This document shows positions 49,817 to 59,517 of a DNA stretch of 64,000 bases, piece after piece; positions within the stretch are counted from its first letter, which is position 1; the number at the start of each line of letters is the position of its first letter. The DNA lies in assembly GCF_014192155.1 (NCBI RefSeq), contig NZ_JACHXO010000006.1, forward strand, positions 310,001-374,000, in the 5' to 3' direction. The translations under genes and the position numbers were made by a program. Origin of the DNA: Roseateles terrae (GTDB lineage: Bacteria; Pseudomonadota; Gammaproteobacteria; Burkholderiales; Burkholderiaceae_C). The notes below the pieces were generated by a model. That model searched no databases. It had not been told where the DNA came from and worked only from the letters and a program-made list of their open reading frames with translations.

Positions 49817-50047
49817 ATGAAGCAACTGACAACTGGCAAGGCTGGCGCGTTGAAGACGTCCTCTTCCAAAGCGGTGCGCGCCGTCATGCACAAGCGTTCC
49901 CAGGAAGGTGTCGCAGAGCGTCCTGATAGCGCGGCGTCGAACCCTGCGCAACGGGGCAGCGAGAAGACCCAAAGGGTCAAGGTCAGCATTCACGCGCCCA
50001 AGGCGGCGGCATTTCTGCAGCGCAAGAGAACCCTCATCACCGGCTGA
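49817..50047 (+). CDS. Small highly basic protein of unknown function
   Basis: A 76-residue protein beginning MKQLTTGKAGALKTSSSKAV and rich in Lys, Arg, Ser and Ala, with no hydrophobic segment. A strong ribosome-binding site (GAGGAG, six bases before ATG) overlaps the end of the GNAT-like gene, so this is a real translated gene coupled to it. I do not recognise the family. It could be a partner, inhibitor or acetylation substrate of the upstream protein, but there is no direct evidence. Confidence 0.65.
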   Translation: MKQLTTGKAGALKTSSSKAVRAVMHKRSQEGVAERPDSAASNPAQRGSEKTQRVKVSIHAPKAAAFLQRKRTLITG

Positions 50048-50068
50048 GTTGAGACCCGCGCCGGGCGC

Positions 50069-51619
50069 TCAACCCGCCAGCCGGAACCGCCCCACGACAT
50101 CCGCCAGCTTCGCGGCCTGATCCTTGAGCGACTCCGCCGCGGCAGCGGACTCTTCCACCAGCGCCGCGTTCTGCTGCGTCATCCCGTCCAGCTGGGTCAC
50201 AGCCGCATTGACCTCGCTGAGGCTCTGCGTCTGGTTGCCCACCGTGCCGGCGATGTCGCTGATCAGGCTGGAGACGCGATCCACCGCCTGCACCAGTTGC
50301 GCCATCGTGGCGCCGGCGTGGCCCACGATGCGGCTGCCGCTCTCCACCTGCGCCACCGAGGCATTGATCAGCGTCTTGATCTCCCGCGCCGCCTGCGCAC
50401 TGCGCTGCGCCAGCGTCCGCACCTCGCCGGCCACCACCGCAAAGCCCCGTCCCTGCTCCCAGGCACGGGCCGCTTCCACCGCAGCATTCAACGCGAGGAT
50501 GTTGGTCTGGAAGGCAATGCCATCGATCACGCCGATAATGTCCGCAATGCGCCGCGACGACTGCTGAATGCCGTCCATCGTCTGCACCACCTGTCCCACC
50601 ATCTCCCCGCCCTGCTGCGCCACCCCGGCCGCCTCTCGCGCCAGGGTGCTCGCCGCCTGGGCGGAAGAAGCGCTCTGCTGCGCCGCATCCGTCAGCTGAT
50701 GCATGGCCGCGGACGTCTGCTCCAGATTGGAGGCCGTCTGTTCGGTCCGCGCCGACAGGTCGGTACTGCCCAACGCCACTTCCCGGCTGGCCTCGGCGAT
50801 CTGGTCGGCGCTGTCCCGCACCGCGGACACCGACCCATGCAAGGCCTCCCGCATCCGACCGAGCGCCCGCAGCAGATCCCCAAGCTCGTCGCTGCGATGG
50901 GTCGCGGCGACGCCCGTCAGGTCGCCATCGGCGATGCGATCGGCCGTCCGGGAGGCTTCCCGCAGCGGATGCGTCAGAGACCGTGTCAACAGCCAGCCGA
51001 TCACCGCTCCCAGCGCGATCGCCACCGCCACCATGATCCAGACCGCCCACAGCACCGTCCGATAGCTGGCCTGGGCGTTCTCATGCGCCTCATGCGCGCC
51101 GTCTCCGTTGAGCTTGACCAGTTGGGTCAGCGTCTCCGTCGTTGGCCGGAAGGCCGCCCGAGATTCGCTGCGTTGCAGCACCATCGCCTGGTCCCGGTCG
51201 CCAGCCGCCAACAGCGCCACCAGCCGGATCTGCACCTCTCGATAGCGCTGGATCTGCTGCTGCAGGGTGTCAAACAGCCGACGCTCTTCCGGACTGCTGA
51301 CATAACCGTCGTAGGTCTTGAGCAGATCCGGCAGCCGCGCCCACTGCGTATCCAGCCGGGCCGATTCGTCCTTCACCGCCTTGGCGTCGCCCCCCAGCAG
51401 CATCTGCAGTTCAGCCCGCCGCATCTGGTTCAGCGACTCGTTGATCGCCCCGAGCTGCTGGGTGCTGGGCAGCCAGTTGGTGGCCAAGTCTTCCACCTTG
51501 TCCTGCACCGCGCCAACCCGGTTCGCGGAGAAGGCGCCCATGCCCAGCATCAGCAACAAGAGCAGCGCAAAGCCGAGTCCCAGCCGCACCCCCACCCGAA
51601 GATCCGAAAGCAATCGCAT
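50069..51619 (-). CDS. Methyl-accepting chemotaxis protein
   Basis: A 516-residue transmembrane chemoreceptor. TM1 is about 10-30, a four-helix-bundle ligand domain (about 33-185), TM2 about 187-210 and HAMP about 212-265. The signalling domain carries the hairpin tip [20 protein letters not shown]. Methylation helices are predicted on both sides. It ends [12 protein letters not shown] without a CheR-docking pentapeptide. GGGAGG precedes the ATG by five bases. The ligand is unknown, and no che genes are adjacent. Confidence 0.93.
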   Translation of the reverse strand: MRLLSDLRVGVRLGLGFALLLLLMLGMGAFSANRVGAVQDKVEDLATNWLPSTQQLGAINESLNQMRRAELQMLLGGDAKAVKDESARLDTQWARLPDLLKTYDGYVSSPEERRLFDTLQQQIQRYREVQIRLVALLAAGDRDQAMVLQRSESRAAFRPTTETLTQLVKLNGDGAHEAHENAQASYRTVLWAVWIMVAVAIALGAVIGWLLTRSLTHPLREASRTADRIADGDLTGVAATHRSDELGDLLRALGRMREALHGSVSAVRDSADQIAEASREVALGSTDLSARTEQTASNLEQTSAAMHQLTDAAQQSASSAQAASTLAREAAGVAQQGGEMVGQVVQTMDGIQQSSRRIADIIGVIDGIAFQTNILALNAAVEAARAWEQGRGFAVVAGEVRTLAQRSAQAAREIKTLINASVAQVESGSRIVGHAGATMAQLVQAVDRVSSLISDIAGTVGNQTQSLSEVNAAVTQLDGMTQQNAALVEESAAAAESLKDQAAKLADVVGRFRLAG

Positions 51620-51917
51620 CCTGGCCTCCCGTCGAAGTTGTCCGCCATGGCCCGCAGCGGCCCGCCATCACCCTGCCTGGCCGTGCAAAACCTACCACAG
51701 CCCTGTGCGATTGGCATCCTCCATCCCATGGAGCCGAAGCCGCGACAATGCAGGCTGCACGAAGCGACGCGGGCCGCCCACCCCGGCAGTAGCCCCTTGA
51801 CGGCAGGTGTACGCTGAGAAGAGTTAAATTGACGGGTTTTCCGGCATTAATGAGTCGGAACTCAGGTCCGCGCAGGTCGCTCCTGCCGCGACCGCGACGA
51901 CTGGAACAGGTTAGACC
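51620..51917. other. Divergent intergenic region between the chemoreceptor and ribA
   Basis: A 298-bp region with AT-rich gttaaattgacgggtttt around 51822-51840, where the ribA promoter may lie. No FMN riboswitch pattern and no gene were found. Confidence 0.45.
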
Positions 51918-52547
51918 ATGGCTGTAGTGAATCACTGTGAAAAGATCCCCTTGGGCACCCAGGGTGCGCAGGAGTGGGAAGTGGTGCAGCTACCGTCCCC
52001 CATGGGCGACTTCCAGGCCCGCGCCTTCCGCAGCCCGTCGACCGGCTCGGAGCACCTCGTGCTGTCGGTCGGCCCTCTTCGGGCGCGTGGCGGCCTGCTG
52101 CGCCTGCACAGCGAATGCCTCACCGGTGACGTCTTCCAGTCCCTGCGCTGCGACTGCGGCCCGCAGCTGCATGCAGCGCTGGACCTGATCTCCAAGGAAG
52201 AAGGCGGCGTGGTCATCTACATGCGCGGCCACGAAGGCCGCGGTATCGGCCTCGTCGAGAAGCTGCGCGCTTATGCGCTGCAGGAAGCCGGCGTGGACAC
52301 CATCGACGCCAACCTGCAGCTCGGCCACGCCGAAGACGCCCGCGACTATGCGGACGCCATCGACATCCTCTGCATGCTGGGCATCAGCAGCGTCCGCCTG
52401 ATCACCAACAATCCCCAGAAGGTGGATGCGCTGGTCAAGGGCGGCATCGAAGTGGAAGCACTGGTGCCGATCCGCATCGCCGCCAATCCGCACAACGAGC
52501 GCTACCTGGAAACCAAGCGCAAGCGCATGGGTCACTACCTGGAGTGA
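51918..52547 (+). CDS. ribA: GTP cyclohydrolase II
   Basis: A 209-residue enzyme opening GTP in the first step of riboflavin synthesis. The zinc-binding Cys lie in HSECLTGDVFQSLRCDCGPQL. YMRGHEGRGIGLVEKLRAYA and RLITNNPQKVDAL are conserved catalytic/GTP-binding blocks. It is the stand-alone form, without a RibB domain. It starts ATG 51918 and is followed by the B12-riboswitch region. Confidence 0.96.
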   Translation: MAVVNHCEKIPLGTQGAQEWEVVQLPSPMGDFQARAFRSPSTGSEHLVLSVGPLRARGGLLRLHSECLTGDVFQSLRCDCGPQLHAALDLISKEEGGVVIYMRGHEGRGIGLVEKLRAYALQEAGVDTIDANLQLGHAEDARDYADAIDILCMLGISSVRLITNNPQKVDALVKGGIEVEALVPIRIAANPHNERYLETKRKRMGHYLE

Positions 52548-52604
52548 GGGACTGCGGTGGCGCCCGCGCCACATCGCCGGGGGACCCGGGTCGATATGAT
52601 CACG

Positions 52605-52860
52605 CCCGTTGGTGCTCGCGCCTGGCCGTCCGGCCGGCGCAGTTCAACGGGAATCAGGAAGGGCTCATGACGACGACGACGGCCACCGCCTCGCCACCCC
52701 GTCCGCCCCCACCTGAGCTGCCCCCGCAACGGTCAGCAGACCGCGCAGGCTTCGCCCCTGCGCCGCCGTCGTCCATGGCCACTGGAGCGCTTCATGCGGC
52801 TCTGGGAAGGCCCCGGCGGTGTGACGTCCGCCCAGCCCGGATACCGGCCAACAGGCGGCC
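52605..52860 (+). ncRNA. Cobalamin (B12) riboswitch
   Basis: The leader contains the conserved blocks of the cobalamin aptamer in order: GGTGCTCGCGCC, AACGGGAATCAGG, GAGCTGCCCCCGCAACGGT, GCCACTGG, TGGGAAGGCC, and the B12-box AGCCCGGATACCGGCC (one base from the common GGAGACC form). A -10-like TATGAT at 52595-52600 would start transcription right at its 5' edge. It precedes a BtuB receptor. Known members shut expression off when adenosylcobalamin binds. Confidence 0.94.
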
Positions 52861-52942
52861 CTGACGCATCCCGCGCAGGGCCATGTTCGCATTCGGCCGC
52901 GGGGAAGCGGCCACTGTGCGCCTTGCTGAATTCCCTCGCTGC

Positions 52943-54841
52943 ATGACACACCCCACCCTGCGCGCGCTGCCGCGTGCCCTTGCCTTGTCCCTGCTGGTGC
53001 CCGCCGTGGTGCCTGCCCTTGCCCAGACGGGCCGCACGACCGACGCCGATGCCCTGCAGCCAGTGGTGGTGGTGGGCACCCGCGAAATCCAGCCGCTGAA
53101 GGACAGCGTCGCCGATGTGGTGCTGATCGACGCGCAGACGCTGCGCAACGGCGGTTTTGAATCGGTCGAGGATGCGCTGCGCCGCCAGGCCGGCCTGCAG
53201 ATCACCCGCACCGGCGGCCCGGGCCAGTCCAGCGGCTACCTGCTGCGCGGCACCACCACCAGCAGCACCGTCGTGATGATCGACGGCGTGCGGGTCGGCT
53301 CGGCCACACTGGGTCAGGCGGCGTTCGAATCGATGAGCCTGAGCGACATCGACCACATCGAAGTGCTGCGGGGTCCGGCGTCCGGCCTGTATGGCGCAGA
53401 TGCGGTCGGTGGCGTCATCCAGATCTTCACCCGCAAGGGCCGCGGCCCGCTGAACGTGACGGCCCATGCGGCCGTGGGCGACTACCGGTCGAGCGAGAGC
53501 GACATCGCCATCACCGGCGCCCAGGCCGGCTTCGACTATGCAGCCAGCCTCAGCCACGACCGTTCGCGCGGCGTCTCCGCGGTGCGACCCAACGACGCCT
53601 TCGGCAACTACAACCCCGATGACGACGGCTTTCGCCGCACGGTCGCCAGCGCACGACTGGGCTTTACCCCGGTGGACGGCCACCGCATCGGCGTGAGCGC
53701 CACCCAGAGCCGTCTCAACAGCCAATACGACGGCGCGGAATACGACGCGGACTTCAATCCCGACACCACCCCGGACTTCCGCAACCATCTGGTGACCCGG
53801 CAGGTGGCCGCTGACTACCGCGGCGTGCTGAACCCGATCTGGACCACGTCGCTGCAGCTCGCCCGCAACACGGATGAGCTGCGCTCCGGCGGCACCACGC
53901 TCTCCCGCTACGAGACGGACCGCAACCAGTTCACCTGGCAGAACGCCCTTCGCCTGAGCGAAGGCCAGCAGGTGGTGCTCGGTGTTGAGCGCATTGCGGA
54001 AACCGTCGAGGGCGAGGTCTTCACCGACGCGCCCAAGCGCACCAACAACGGCTACTTTGCCGGCTACACCGGCGGATTCGGCCCGGCCTCGCTGGAGGCC
54101 AGCCTGCGCAGCGACCACAACTCCGCCTACGGCACCCACACCACCGGCGGACTGGGCGGCAGTTATGCGCTGTCCTCGTCCCTGAAGCTGCGCGCACTGG
54201 CCGGCACCAGCTTCCGCGCACCGACCTTCAACGACCTCTACTACCCCGGCTTCGGCGTCGCCTCCATCCGTCCGGAACAGGGCCGAAGCGTCGAACTGGG
54301 GCTGAACTGGGCCTCGCGCGACAGCAGCGCCTCAGCCACGGTCTATCGCAACCAGGTCCGCAACCTGATCGGCTACTCGCTCGACACCACGGGGGCGATC
54401 TGCCCCGCCGGCTACGACATGGGCTGCACCGCCAACGTGTCCCGCGCGCTGATCAAGGGCGTGAGCCTGCTGGGCGCGCATCGCCTGGGCGACCTCCACC
54501 TGCAGGCCACGGTGGACTTCCTGGATGCTCGCGACCGGTTGACCGGCGACCGCCTGCCGCGCCGCGCGGCGCACCAGGAGAGCGTGTCCTTGGACTACAC
54601 CCCGGGCGTGTGGAGCGTCGGTGCGACGCTGACCGACATCGGTGGGCGTCCCGACACGGTGCAGTCGCTGGGCGCCTATGCATTGCTGGACCTGCGGGCC
54701 AGCTGGCGCTTCCTGCCGCAGTGGCGTCTGGAGACCCAACTGCTCAATGCCACCGACCGCGACGTGCAGCCGGTGCGTGACTACCAGGGTCTGGGTCGCC
54801 AGATCTGGGTCGGCCTGCGCTACGACATGAAGGGCTTCTGA
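52943..54841 (+). CDS. btuB: TonB-dependent vitamin B12 receptor BtuB
   Basis: A 632-residue outer-membrane receptor under a B12 riboswitch. The signal peptide MTHPTLRALPRALALSLLV ends near PALAQ. The TonB-box-like segment ALQPVVVVGTREIQPL is followed by a plug with VEDALRRQAGLQITRTGG, SGYLLRGTTTSSTVVMIDGV and VLRGPASGLYGADAVGGVIQI, very close to BtuB. The barrel ends VGLRYDMKGF with terminal Phe. It imports cobalamin with TonB energy. Start codon uncertain: TTG/ATG at 52883 would add 20 residues upstream of the signal peptide. No btuCDF or cob genes are in this window. Confidence 0.93.
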   Translation: MTHPTLRALPRALALSLLVPAVVPALAQTGRTTDADALQPVVVVGTREIQPLKDSVADVVLIDAQTLRNGGFESVEDALRRQAGLQITRTGGPGQSSGYLLRGTTTSSTVVMIDGVRVGSATLGQAAFESMSLSDIDHIEVLRGPASGLYGADAVGGVIQIFTRKGRGPLNVTAHAAVGDYRSSESDIAITGAQAGFDYAASLSHDRSRGVSAVRPNDAFGNYNPDDDGFRRTVASARLGFTPVDGHRIGVSATQSRLNSQYDGAEYDADFNPDTTPDFRNHLVTRQVAADYRGVLNPIWTTSLQLARNTDELRSGGTTLSRYETDRNQFTWQNALRLSEGQQVVLGVERIAETVEGEVFTDAPKRTNNGYFAGYTGGFGPASLEASLRSDHNSAYGTHTTGGLGGSYALSSSLKLRALAGTSFRAPTFNDLYYPGFGVASIRPEQGRSVELGLNWASRDSSASATVYRNQVRNLIGYSLDTTGAICPAGYDMGCTANVSRALIKGVSLLGAHRLGDLHLQATVDFLDARDRLTGDRLPRRAAHQESVSLDYTPGVWSVGATLTDIGGRPDTVQSLGAYALLDLRASWRFLPQWRLETQLLNATDRDVQPVRDYQGLGRQIWVGLRYDMKGF

Positions 54842-54843
54842 GC

Positions 54844-55476
54844 TCAGGGGCCGCGGCTGGCCAGCAGCGCGGCCTCGACCCGGCTGCGCACCTGCAGCTT
54901 CTGCAGGATGTTGGTGACGTAGTGCTTGATGGTCTTTTCGGCCAGATGCAGCTCGTCCCCGATTTCGCGATTCGTCCGGCCCCGGCCGATCAGCGAGAGG
55001 ATGGTCCGCTCGCGGTCGGTCAGCTCCTGCAGCGGGTCCGGCGCCTTGCGCTGGGTCAGGGACACCAGCATCTCGGCAGCGATGGACGGGGAGACATACA
55101 CCTCTCCGGCCACTGCCGCCCGCAGCACCTGCGCCAGCTCGCGCGCCGACACCCCCTTGAGCACATAGCCGCGCGCGCCGGCCTTGAGGGCGGCCAGCAA
55201 CTTGTCCTTGTCCTCGGATGAGGTCAGCATGACGATCACCGTCGCCGGGCAGGCCATCGCGATCCGCTCCGCGGTGACGATGCCATTCCAGCCCGGCATG
55301 CTGATGTCCAGCAGCACCACCGTCGGCAGCAGCGCCTGCGCCAGCGCAAGCGCTTCCTCGCCGCTTGCGGTCTCGCCCACCACCCGAAAGCCCGGCTCCT
55401 GGCTGAGGGAGTGCACCACGCCCTGGCGGAACATCGGATGGTCATCGACCACCAGCACCTCGATCATTTCAGTCAT
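54844..55476 (-). CDS. NarL/LuxR-family response regulator
   Basis: A 210-residue regulator. Receiver: VDDHPMFRQG (acidic pair), phospho-acceptor Asp57 in VVLLDISMPGWNG, and KAGARGYVLKGVSAREL. The C-terminal HTH shows LTDRERTILSLIGRGRTNRE and LHLAEKTIKHYVTNILQKLQ. Its ATG overlaps the kinase stop codon (ATGA). It is convergent with btuB, separated by only two bases. Regulon unknown; it may control the divergent secreted-protein gene. Confidence 0.92.
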   Translation of the reverse strand: MTEMIEVLVVDDHPMFRQGVVHSLSQEPGFRVVGETASGEEALALAQALLPTVVLLDISMPGWNGIVTAERIAMACPATVIVMLTSSEDKDKLLAALKAGARGYVLKGVSARELAQVLRAAVAGEVYVSPSIAAEMLVSLTQRKAPDPLQELTDRERTILSLIGRGRTNREIGDELHLAEKTIKHYVTNILQKLQVRSRVEAALLASRGP

Positions 55477-56927
55477 CGTCCCGACTCCGTCTCGGTCTCC
55501 GTCAGCGGCAGTGACACCCGCACCGTGGTGCCCGTGGCTTCGACGCCAGGCGCTGACGGTCGGCTACGCAGGTCAAACCGTCCACCGAGGGACTCGACCC
55601 GCTGCCGCATGCCGTTCAGTCCCAGCCGGCCGCTCGCCAGCGCGCTGGCCAGATCAAAGCCAGGCCCGCGGTCCTTCACCTCGATCACCACGCTGCGTGC
55701 ATCGGCGCCAACCATCACCTGGCAGGCACTGCCCGGGGCATGTCGCCACACATTCGCCAGCGATTCCTGCAGCAATCGATAGACCGTTGTCTTGATTCGC
55801 ATCGGCAGCTGCAGATCAGCCGCCACCGCGGTGCTCAGCTGCACCTCCTGCCGCGTCTTGCCGACGAAGTCCCGCACGACCCGCTGCGCCACTTCATCCA
55901 GCGTCAGCGGCTCGATGTCGGGCAATTCCAGGTTGGCCGCAATGGCGCGCAGGTCGGCCATCGCCGCTTCCACCGCCTGACGGATGCGAAGCAGCGCCTG
56001 CGCATCCGGCCCCGCCTCGGGCTTCGGCGGCAGGTTCAGCAGCAGCAGCTGTTGTGCGGCCTGCGCGTCCTGCAGGTTACGCAGCTGCATCAGCGCAAAG
56101 CCAAGATCCTGGCAGGGCCCGTCATGCACGCTGGCGGAGATGCGCTGCAGCAGGGCCTCATTCACCACCACCGCCTCCTGGGCGGCCGTGCGCACCCGCT
56201 CATGCAGTTGCCGGTTCTGCCGGTTGAGCTCGGTCTGACGCCGCACCTGGGCACTCAGGGCGCCCCGCTGCGCCGCGATCAGCCCACTCCCGCGCCGCAC
56301 CAGCACAAACAGCAGCAGATAGGTGGCCAGCATCGCCCCGGCCACCACCCCCCAGCTGCGGCGCTGCGCCGCACCGGCTTCCCGATCGACCTCGTCCGGC
56401 AGCTGGTAGAACTCGGCGATGGCACCGATGCGTCCGCGGTCGGAGGTGTGGATCGGGGTGTAGGTCTCGATCATCCGTTCCAGCGGCTGGCCATGATCGG
56501 TCTGTGCCCGGCCGCGCCGCACACTGACCTCCGAGAAGATGCTGCCGGCGACTGCCGCCTCCAGTCCTTCGTCGATCTCGAGTCTCTGGCCGACGCCCTG
56601 CCCGTCGCTGGAAAACAGCACGGTGCCATCCGGCCGCCAGATGCGCAGGGCCACGATGCGGCGGGCCCATTCGGCGTCCAGGATCATCTCGAAGAGGGCG
56701 CGCTGCTCGGCCTCGGTCAGATGCCCGACTTCATCCACATGCTGCAGCTGGGGCGCGATGAAGCCGTCCACATACAGCGCGGTATCGGCGCCGATGCGGT
56801 GCACCACACTGTCATGCACCTGGCGACCCACCCACCAGCCCAGCAACACGGTGGTGGCCAGCAGGATCGGAAAACTGAGCAGAAGAAACTGCTGGGACAG
56901 CGACAGCCGCCAACGCGCGGGATTCAT
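55473..56927 (-). CDS. Sensor histidine kinase of the NarX/DegS (HisKA_3) type
   Basis: A 484-residue kinase. TM1 is about 9-33, a periplasmic sensor domain of about 160 residues, TM2 about 195-215, then a coiled coil. The H-box is RISASVHDGPCQDLGFALMQL; the ATPase has LLQESLANVWRHAPG, VKDRGPGFD and GRLGLNGMRQRVESLGG. It phosphorylates the overlapping regulator gene. GTG at 56936 is an alternative start. The signal is unknown; the periplasmic part contains a TYTPIHTSD segment seen in cache-like sensors, but this is not certain. Confidence 0.9.
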   Translation of the reverse strand: MNPARWRLSLSQQFLLLSFPILLATTVLLGWWVGRQVHDSVVHRIGADTALYVDGFIAPQLQHVDEVGHLTEAEQRALFEMILDAEWARRIVALRIWRPDGTVLFSSDGQGVGQRLEIDEGLEAAVAGSIFSEVSVRRGRAQTDHGQPLERMIETYTPIHTSDRGRIGAIAEFYQLPDEVDREAGAAQRRSWGVVAGAMLATYLLLFVLVRRGSGLIAAQRGALSAQVRRQTELNRQNRQLHERVRTAAQEAVVVNEALLQRISASVHDGPCQDLGFALMQLRNLQDAQAAQQLLLLNLPPKPEAGPDAQALLRIRQAVEAAMADLRAIAANLELPDIEPLTLDEVAQRVVRDFVGKTRQEVQLSTAVAADLQLPMRIKTTVYRLLQESLANVWRHAPGSACQVMVGADARSVVIEVKDRGPGFDLASALASGRLGLNGMRQRVESLGGRFDLRSRPSAPGVEATGTTVRVSLPLTETETESGR

Positions 56928-57078
56928 GCCGATCACTGTAACAGTGGGTGTTCAGACCCACCATGGACCAAGGTCCCGACCGATCGCGACCATGAGCCCG
57001 CGCAAGTCCCGACCTGCGCCCCTGCCCGTCGCGGCCGGCAATTCCTAGGATCCAGGCTTCTCTTCAGGAGCCCCTCTC

Positions 57079-58062
57079 ATGCTGAATCATTCGACTTCGA
57101 TCTCCGCCGTGCGCCACGCCGCCGCACGTGCGTCCCGTCCCCTGCTGCTGGGCCTGGCCCTGGTGATGTCCGTGGGCGCGGCCCAGGCGGCCTCGTCCAA
57201 GGGCTGCGAAGGCGGCGGGTTCAAGGTGCTGGGTCTGAGCGGCTCGGTCAGCACCACGGTGCCGGCGGCGCAGGTCGGCAGCAGCTTCCTGGTGCAGGGC
57301 AAATACGTGCAGTTCGAGGTGGATGCCGCCACCTTCGGCATCCGCAACTATGTGCTGACCGGCGCACCCAATGCGCTGGACATGACCGGCGGCGTGCCCA
57401 CGCCCGTCTTTGCCGCCAAGATGCCGGACCACCGCGGCGCCGTGCTGAACAGCGGCGTGGATGTGGACCTCAAGGACACCAGCATCGAGCTGATGCGTGA
57501 AGGCGGCCAGGTCACGATGAAGCTGCAGGCCAAGGACTGTGCCAATGGCGGCGTGTTCCAGATGGAAGTCGCCCGTGCCGACGGCACCGCCACCGTCTTC
57601 ACCCACACGCTCGCGACGCATCCGAGCAATCCCAGCCTGAACGCCTTCTACTTCGACAACCGCAAGTTCCGTGATCGGGAAGGCGACGCCGTGCCGTACA
57701 AGGACACCACGGTGGTGGTGACGCCGCGGGTCAACTTCGGCAACGACTATTCGGCCCGCTTCGTGGGACGCGACAGCCCGCAGGTCGCCACCCGCCTGTC
57801 GGATGCGAATTGCGTGAACCGCATCGTCAAGCGCGATGGCACGCTGGCCACGGTTTCGCATTGCGGCCTGACCTCCCGCTGGGAAGTGTCCAGCGGTGGA
57901 CGCATGGGCATGGTGTTCGGCGAGGATGCGACCGAAGTCGCACCGCCCGCCACCATCTGCACCCACAAGTGCCAGGCGCAGAACCAGGTCAAGGGCCAGT
58001 CCACCGTGCTGGGCGCGCCCTTCCCGGTGGCACCGGCGGACCGTCTGGCGCCGCGTCAGTAA
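57079..58062 (+). CDS. Secreted/periplasmic protein of unknown function with six cysteines
   Basis: A 327-residue protein with a signal peptide (hydrophobic core PLLLGLALVMSVGAAQAA). The mature part is beta-rich by pattern and has six Cys (GCEGGG, DCANGG, NCVNR, HCGLT, ICTHKC), consistent with disulfides after export. An early region resembles no family I know. AGGAG eight bases before ATG supports the start. It is divergent from the NarX/NarL-type pair and convergent with a DUF4397 lipoprotein gene. Confidence 0.7.
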   Translation: MLNHSTSISAVRHAAARASRPLLLGLALVMSVGAAQAASSKGCEGGGFKVLGLSGSVSTTVPAAQVGSSFLVQGKYVQFEVDAATFGIRNYVLTGAPNALDMTGGVPTPVFAAKMPDHRGAVLNSGVDVDLKDTSIELMREGGQVTMKLQAKDCANGGVFQMEVARADGTATVFTHTLATHPSNPSLNAFYFDNRKFRDREGDAVPYKDTTVVVTPRVNFGNDYSARFVGRDSPQVATRLSDANCVNRIVKRDGTLATVSHCGLTSRWEVSSGGRMGMVFGEDATEVAPPATICTHKCQAQNQVKGQSTVLGAPFPVAPADRLAPRQ

Positions 58063-58066
58063 GCGC

Positions 58067-59359
58067 TCAGCGCTCCTTCACCAGCGACGCCGCCACGGTG
58101 GCAGCGCTGGTGCCGTCGCCCAGCAGGAAGACGGTGTAGACGCCCTGCGCGAGGATGTCGGTGTCCGTCTGCGAGAACAGCGGCGTGGACGAGTTGGTGG
58201 AGTTGACCGTCAGCAGCGCGTCGGTCACCGCCGCCAGCTGCGTCGGCGTGGAGGCATACCCCTGCAGCACACCGCTCGCCTTCACCGAGTAGTTCAGGTA
58301 GAGCGTCATCTCCGCACTGTTGCTGCTCATGGCGTTGAGCAGGCGGATCTTGGCGTTGGTGGAGGTGGTGGGCAGCTTGTTGTCGTCGCTGATCAGCTGG
58401 ACCGTCGGGGCTGCAGCATCGCCGTAGACCACGATCGTGTAGTCATTGCCCGCCACCAGCGTCCCGACGCTCGCCGAGACGGCGTTGCCATTGACCGTCA
58501 GGCTCAGTGCGGATGTGCCGGCCGTCACTTTCACGTATCCGCCGACCGTGGGCGAACTGGCGCTGGAGACCAGCGGCGTCCCGCCGAGGGAGGCCGCCAC
58601 CGACCCGCTCGTCAGGCCGGACACCACCCGCACCCGGGCATTGGGGTTGGGCAGGTTGGTGAGGGTGCCCTTTTGCACCAGCTGCATGCCGTTCACCAGC
58701 AGGCCGCCATTGGAGCCGGTCAGGATCAGGGTGGAGACGCCTGCATCGGGCAGGGTGATGGTCGGGATCTCCAGACGCACGTCCGAGGTGTCACCGGCGG
58801 CGGTGATCACCAGTCGGAAGCTGCCCGGCTTGATCGACAGATAGCCGGAGCCCGAGCCACTGGCCACGCTGCTGGCGAGGGTGGCGGAGCCGCTGAGGTC
58901 GGTGTCCGTTGTGGCGGTTTCGTAGATGTCCAGGGCGCCGGCATCCGGCGCCAGGTTCAGGATCTGCAGCTTGGTCTTGCCGCTGTCGGGCGTGTCTTCA
59001 GTCTCCGTGATCAGGGCGCTCTTGACCGAGCCGCTCACGCCGTAAGCGATCAGCGTGTATTTGTCACTGGTGCTCAGGGTCGGCGTGGTGGAGGTCAGGG
59101 TCGCGCCGCTGGTGGAGTTCTGCACTTCCAGCAGGGAATCGTCGGCGCTGACGCCTTCATAGTCACCGACCGACGCATAGGTCACGCCGCTGGTCACGAC
59201 GGTTTCATCCTCCCCGACCGCCAGGTCCAGCGAGGACACACCGATGCTCGCATTGAGCAGACGCACCTGCGCCTTGTCGTCACTACCACCGCCACAGCCG
59301 GCCACTCCGGCCAGGGTGGCCACCAGGCTCAGGCCCATCGCCAAACGCTTCAATCGCAT
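58067..59359 (-). CDS. DUF4397 domain lipoprotein
   Basis: A 430-residue exported lipoprotein. The signal ends GVAGC (lipobox, Cys about residue 22), followed by GGGSDDKAQVRLLNASIG. The pattern RLLNAS...LDLAVGE...YASVGDYEGV recurs as LQILNLAPDAGALDIYE, VRVVSGL and KIRLLNAMSS. This fits three to four tandem DUF4397 modules, a beta-sandwich family of unknown role on bacterial envelopes. It is very rich in Ser, Thr and Val. Its stop codon is five bases from the convergent gene. ATG 59359 gives the proper lipoprotein signal. Confidence 0.82.
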   Translation of the reverse strand: MRLKRLAMGLSLVATLAGVAGCGGGSDDKAQVRLLNASIGVSSLDLAVGEDETVVTSGVTYASVGDYEGVSADDSLLEVQNSTSGATLTSTTPTLSTSDKYTLIAYGVSGSVKSALITETEDTPDSGKTKLQILNLAPDAGALDIYETATTDTDLSGSATLASSVASGSGSGYLSIKPGSFRLVITAAGDTSDVRLEIPTITLPDAGVSTLILTGSNGGLLVNGMQLVQKGTLTNLPNPNARVRVVSGLTSGSVAASLGGTPLVSSASSPTVGGYVKVTAGTSALSLTVNGNAVSASVGTLVAGNDYTIVVYGDAAAPTVQLISDDNKLPTTSTNAKIRLLNAMSSNSAEMTLYLNYSVKASGVLQGYASTPTQLAAVTDALLTVNSTNSSTPLFSQTDTDILAQGVYTVFLLGDGTSAATVAASLVKER

Positions 59360-59517
59360 GTTCCAACTCCATGAAAGGACTGAAGCATTGGAGAGGGCCG
59401 GTGTTTCCCGCATTCGTGCGCCGCGTGGCGCGTTTGTCGCTCGCGTGTCCGTTCCGACATGTTGTGCAGCGCGTCACCTCTACACTGCCGGCACCCGCAA
59501 ACCCGGCCCCTGGATCC

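Noticed and set aside
55740-57500. 586-codon plus-strand frame opposite the NarX-type kinase
   Set aside because: Antisense shadow running out of frame into the secreted-protein gene.
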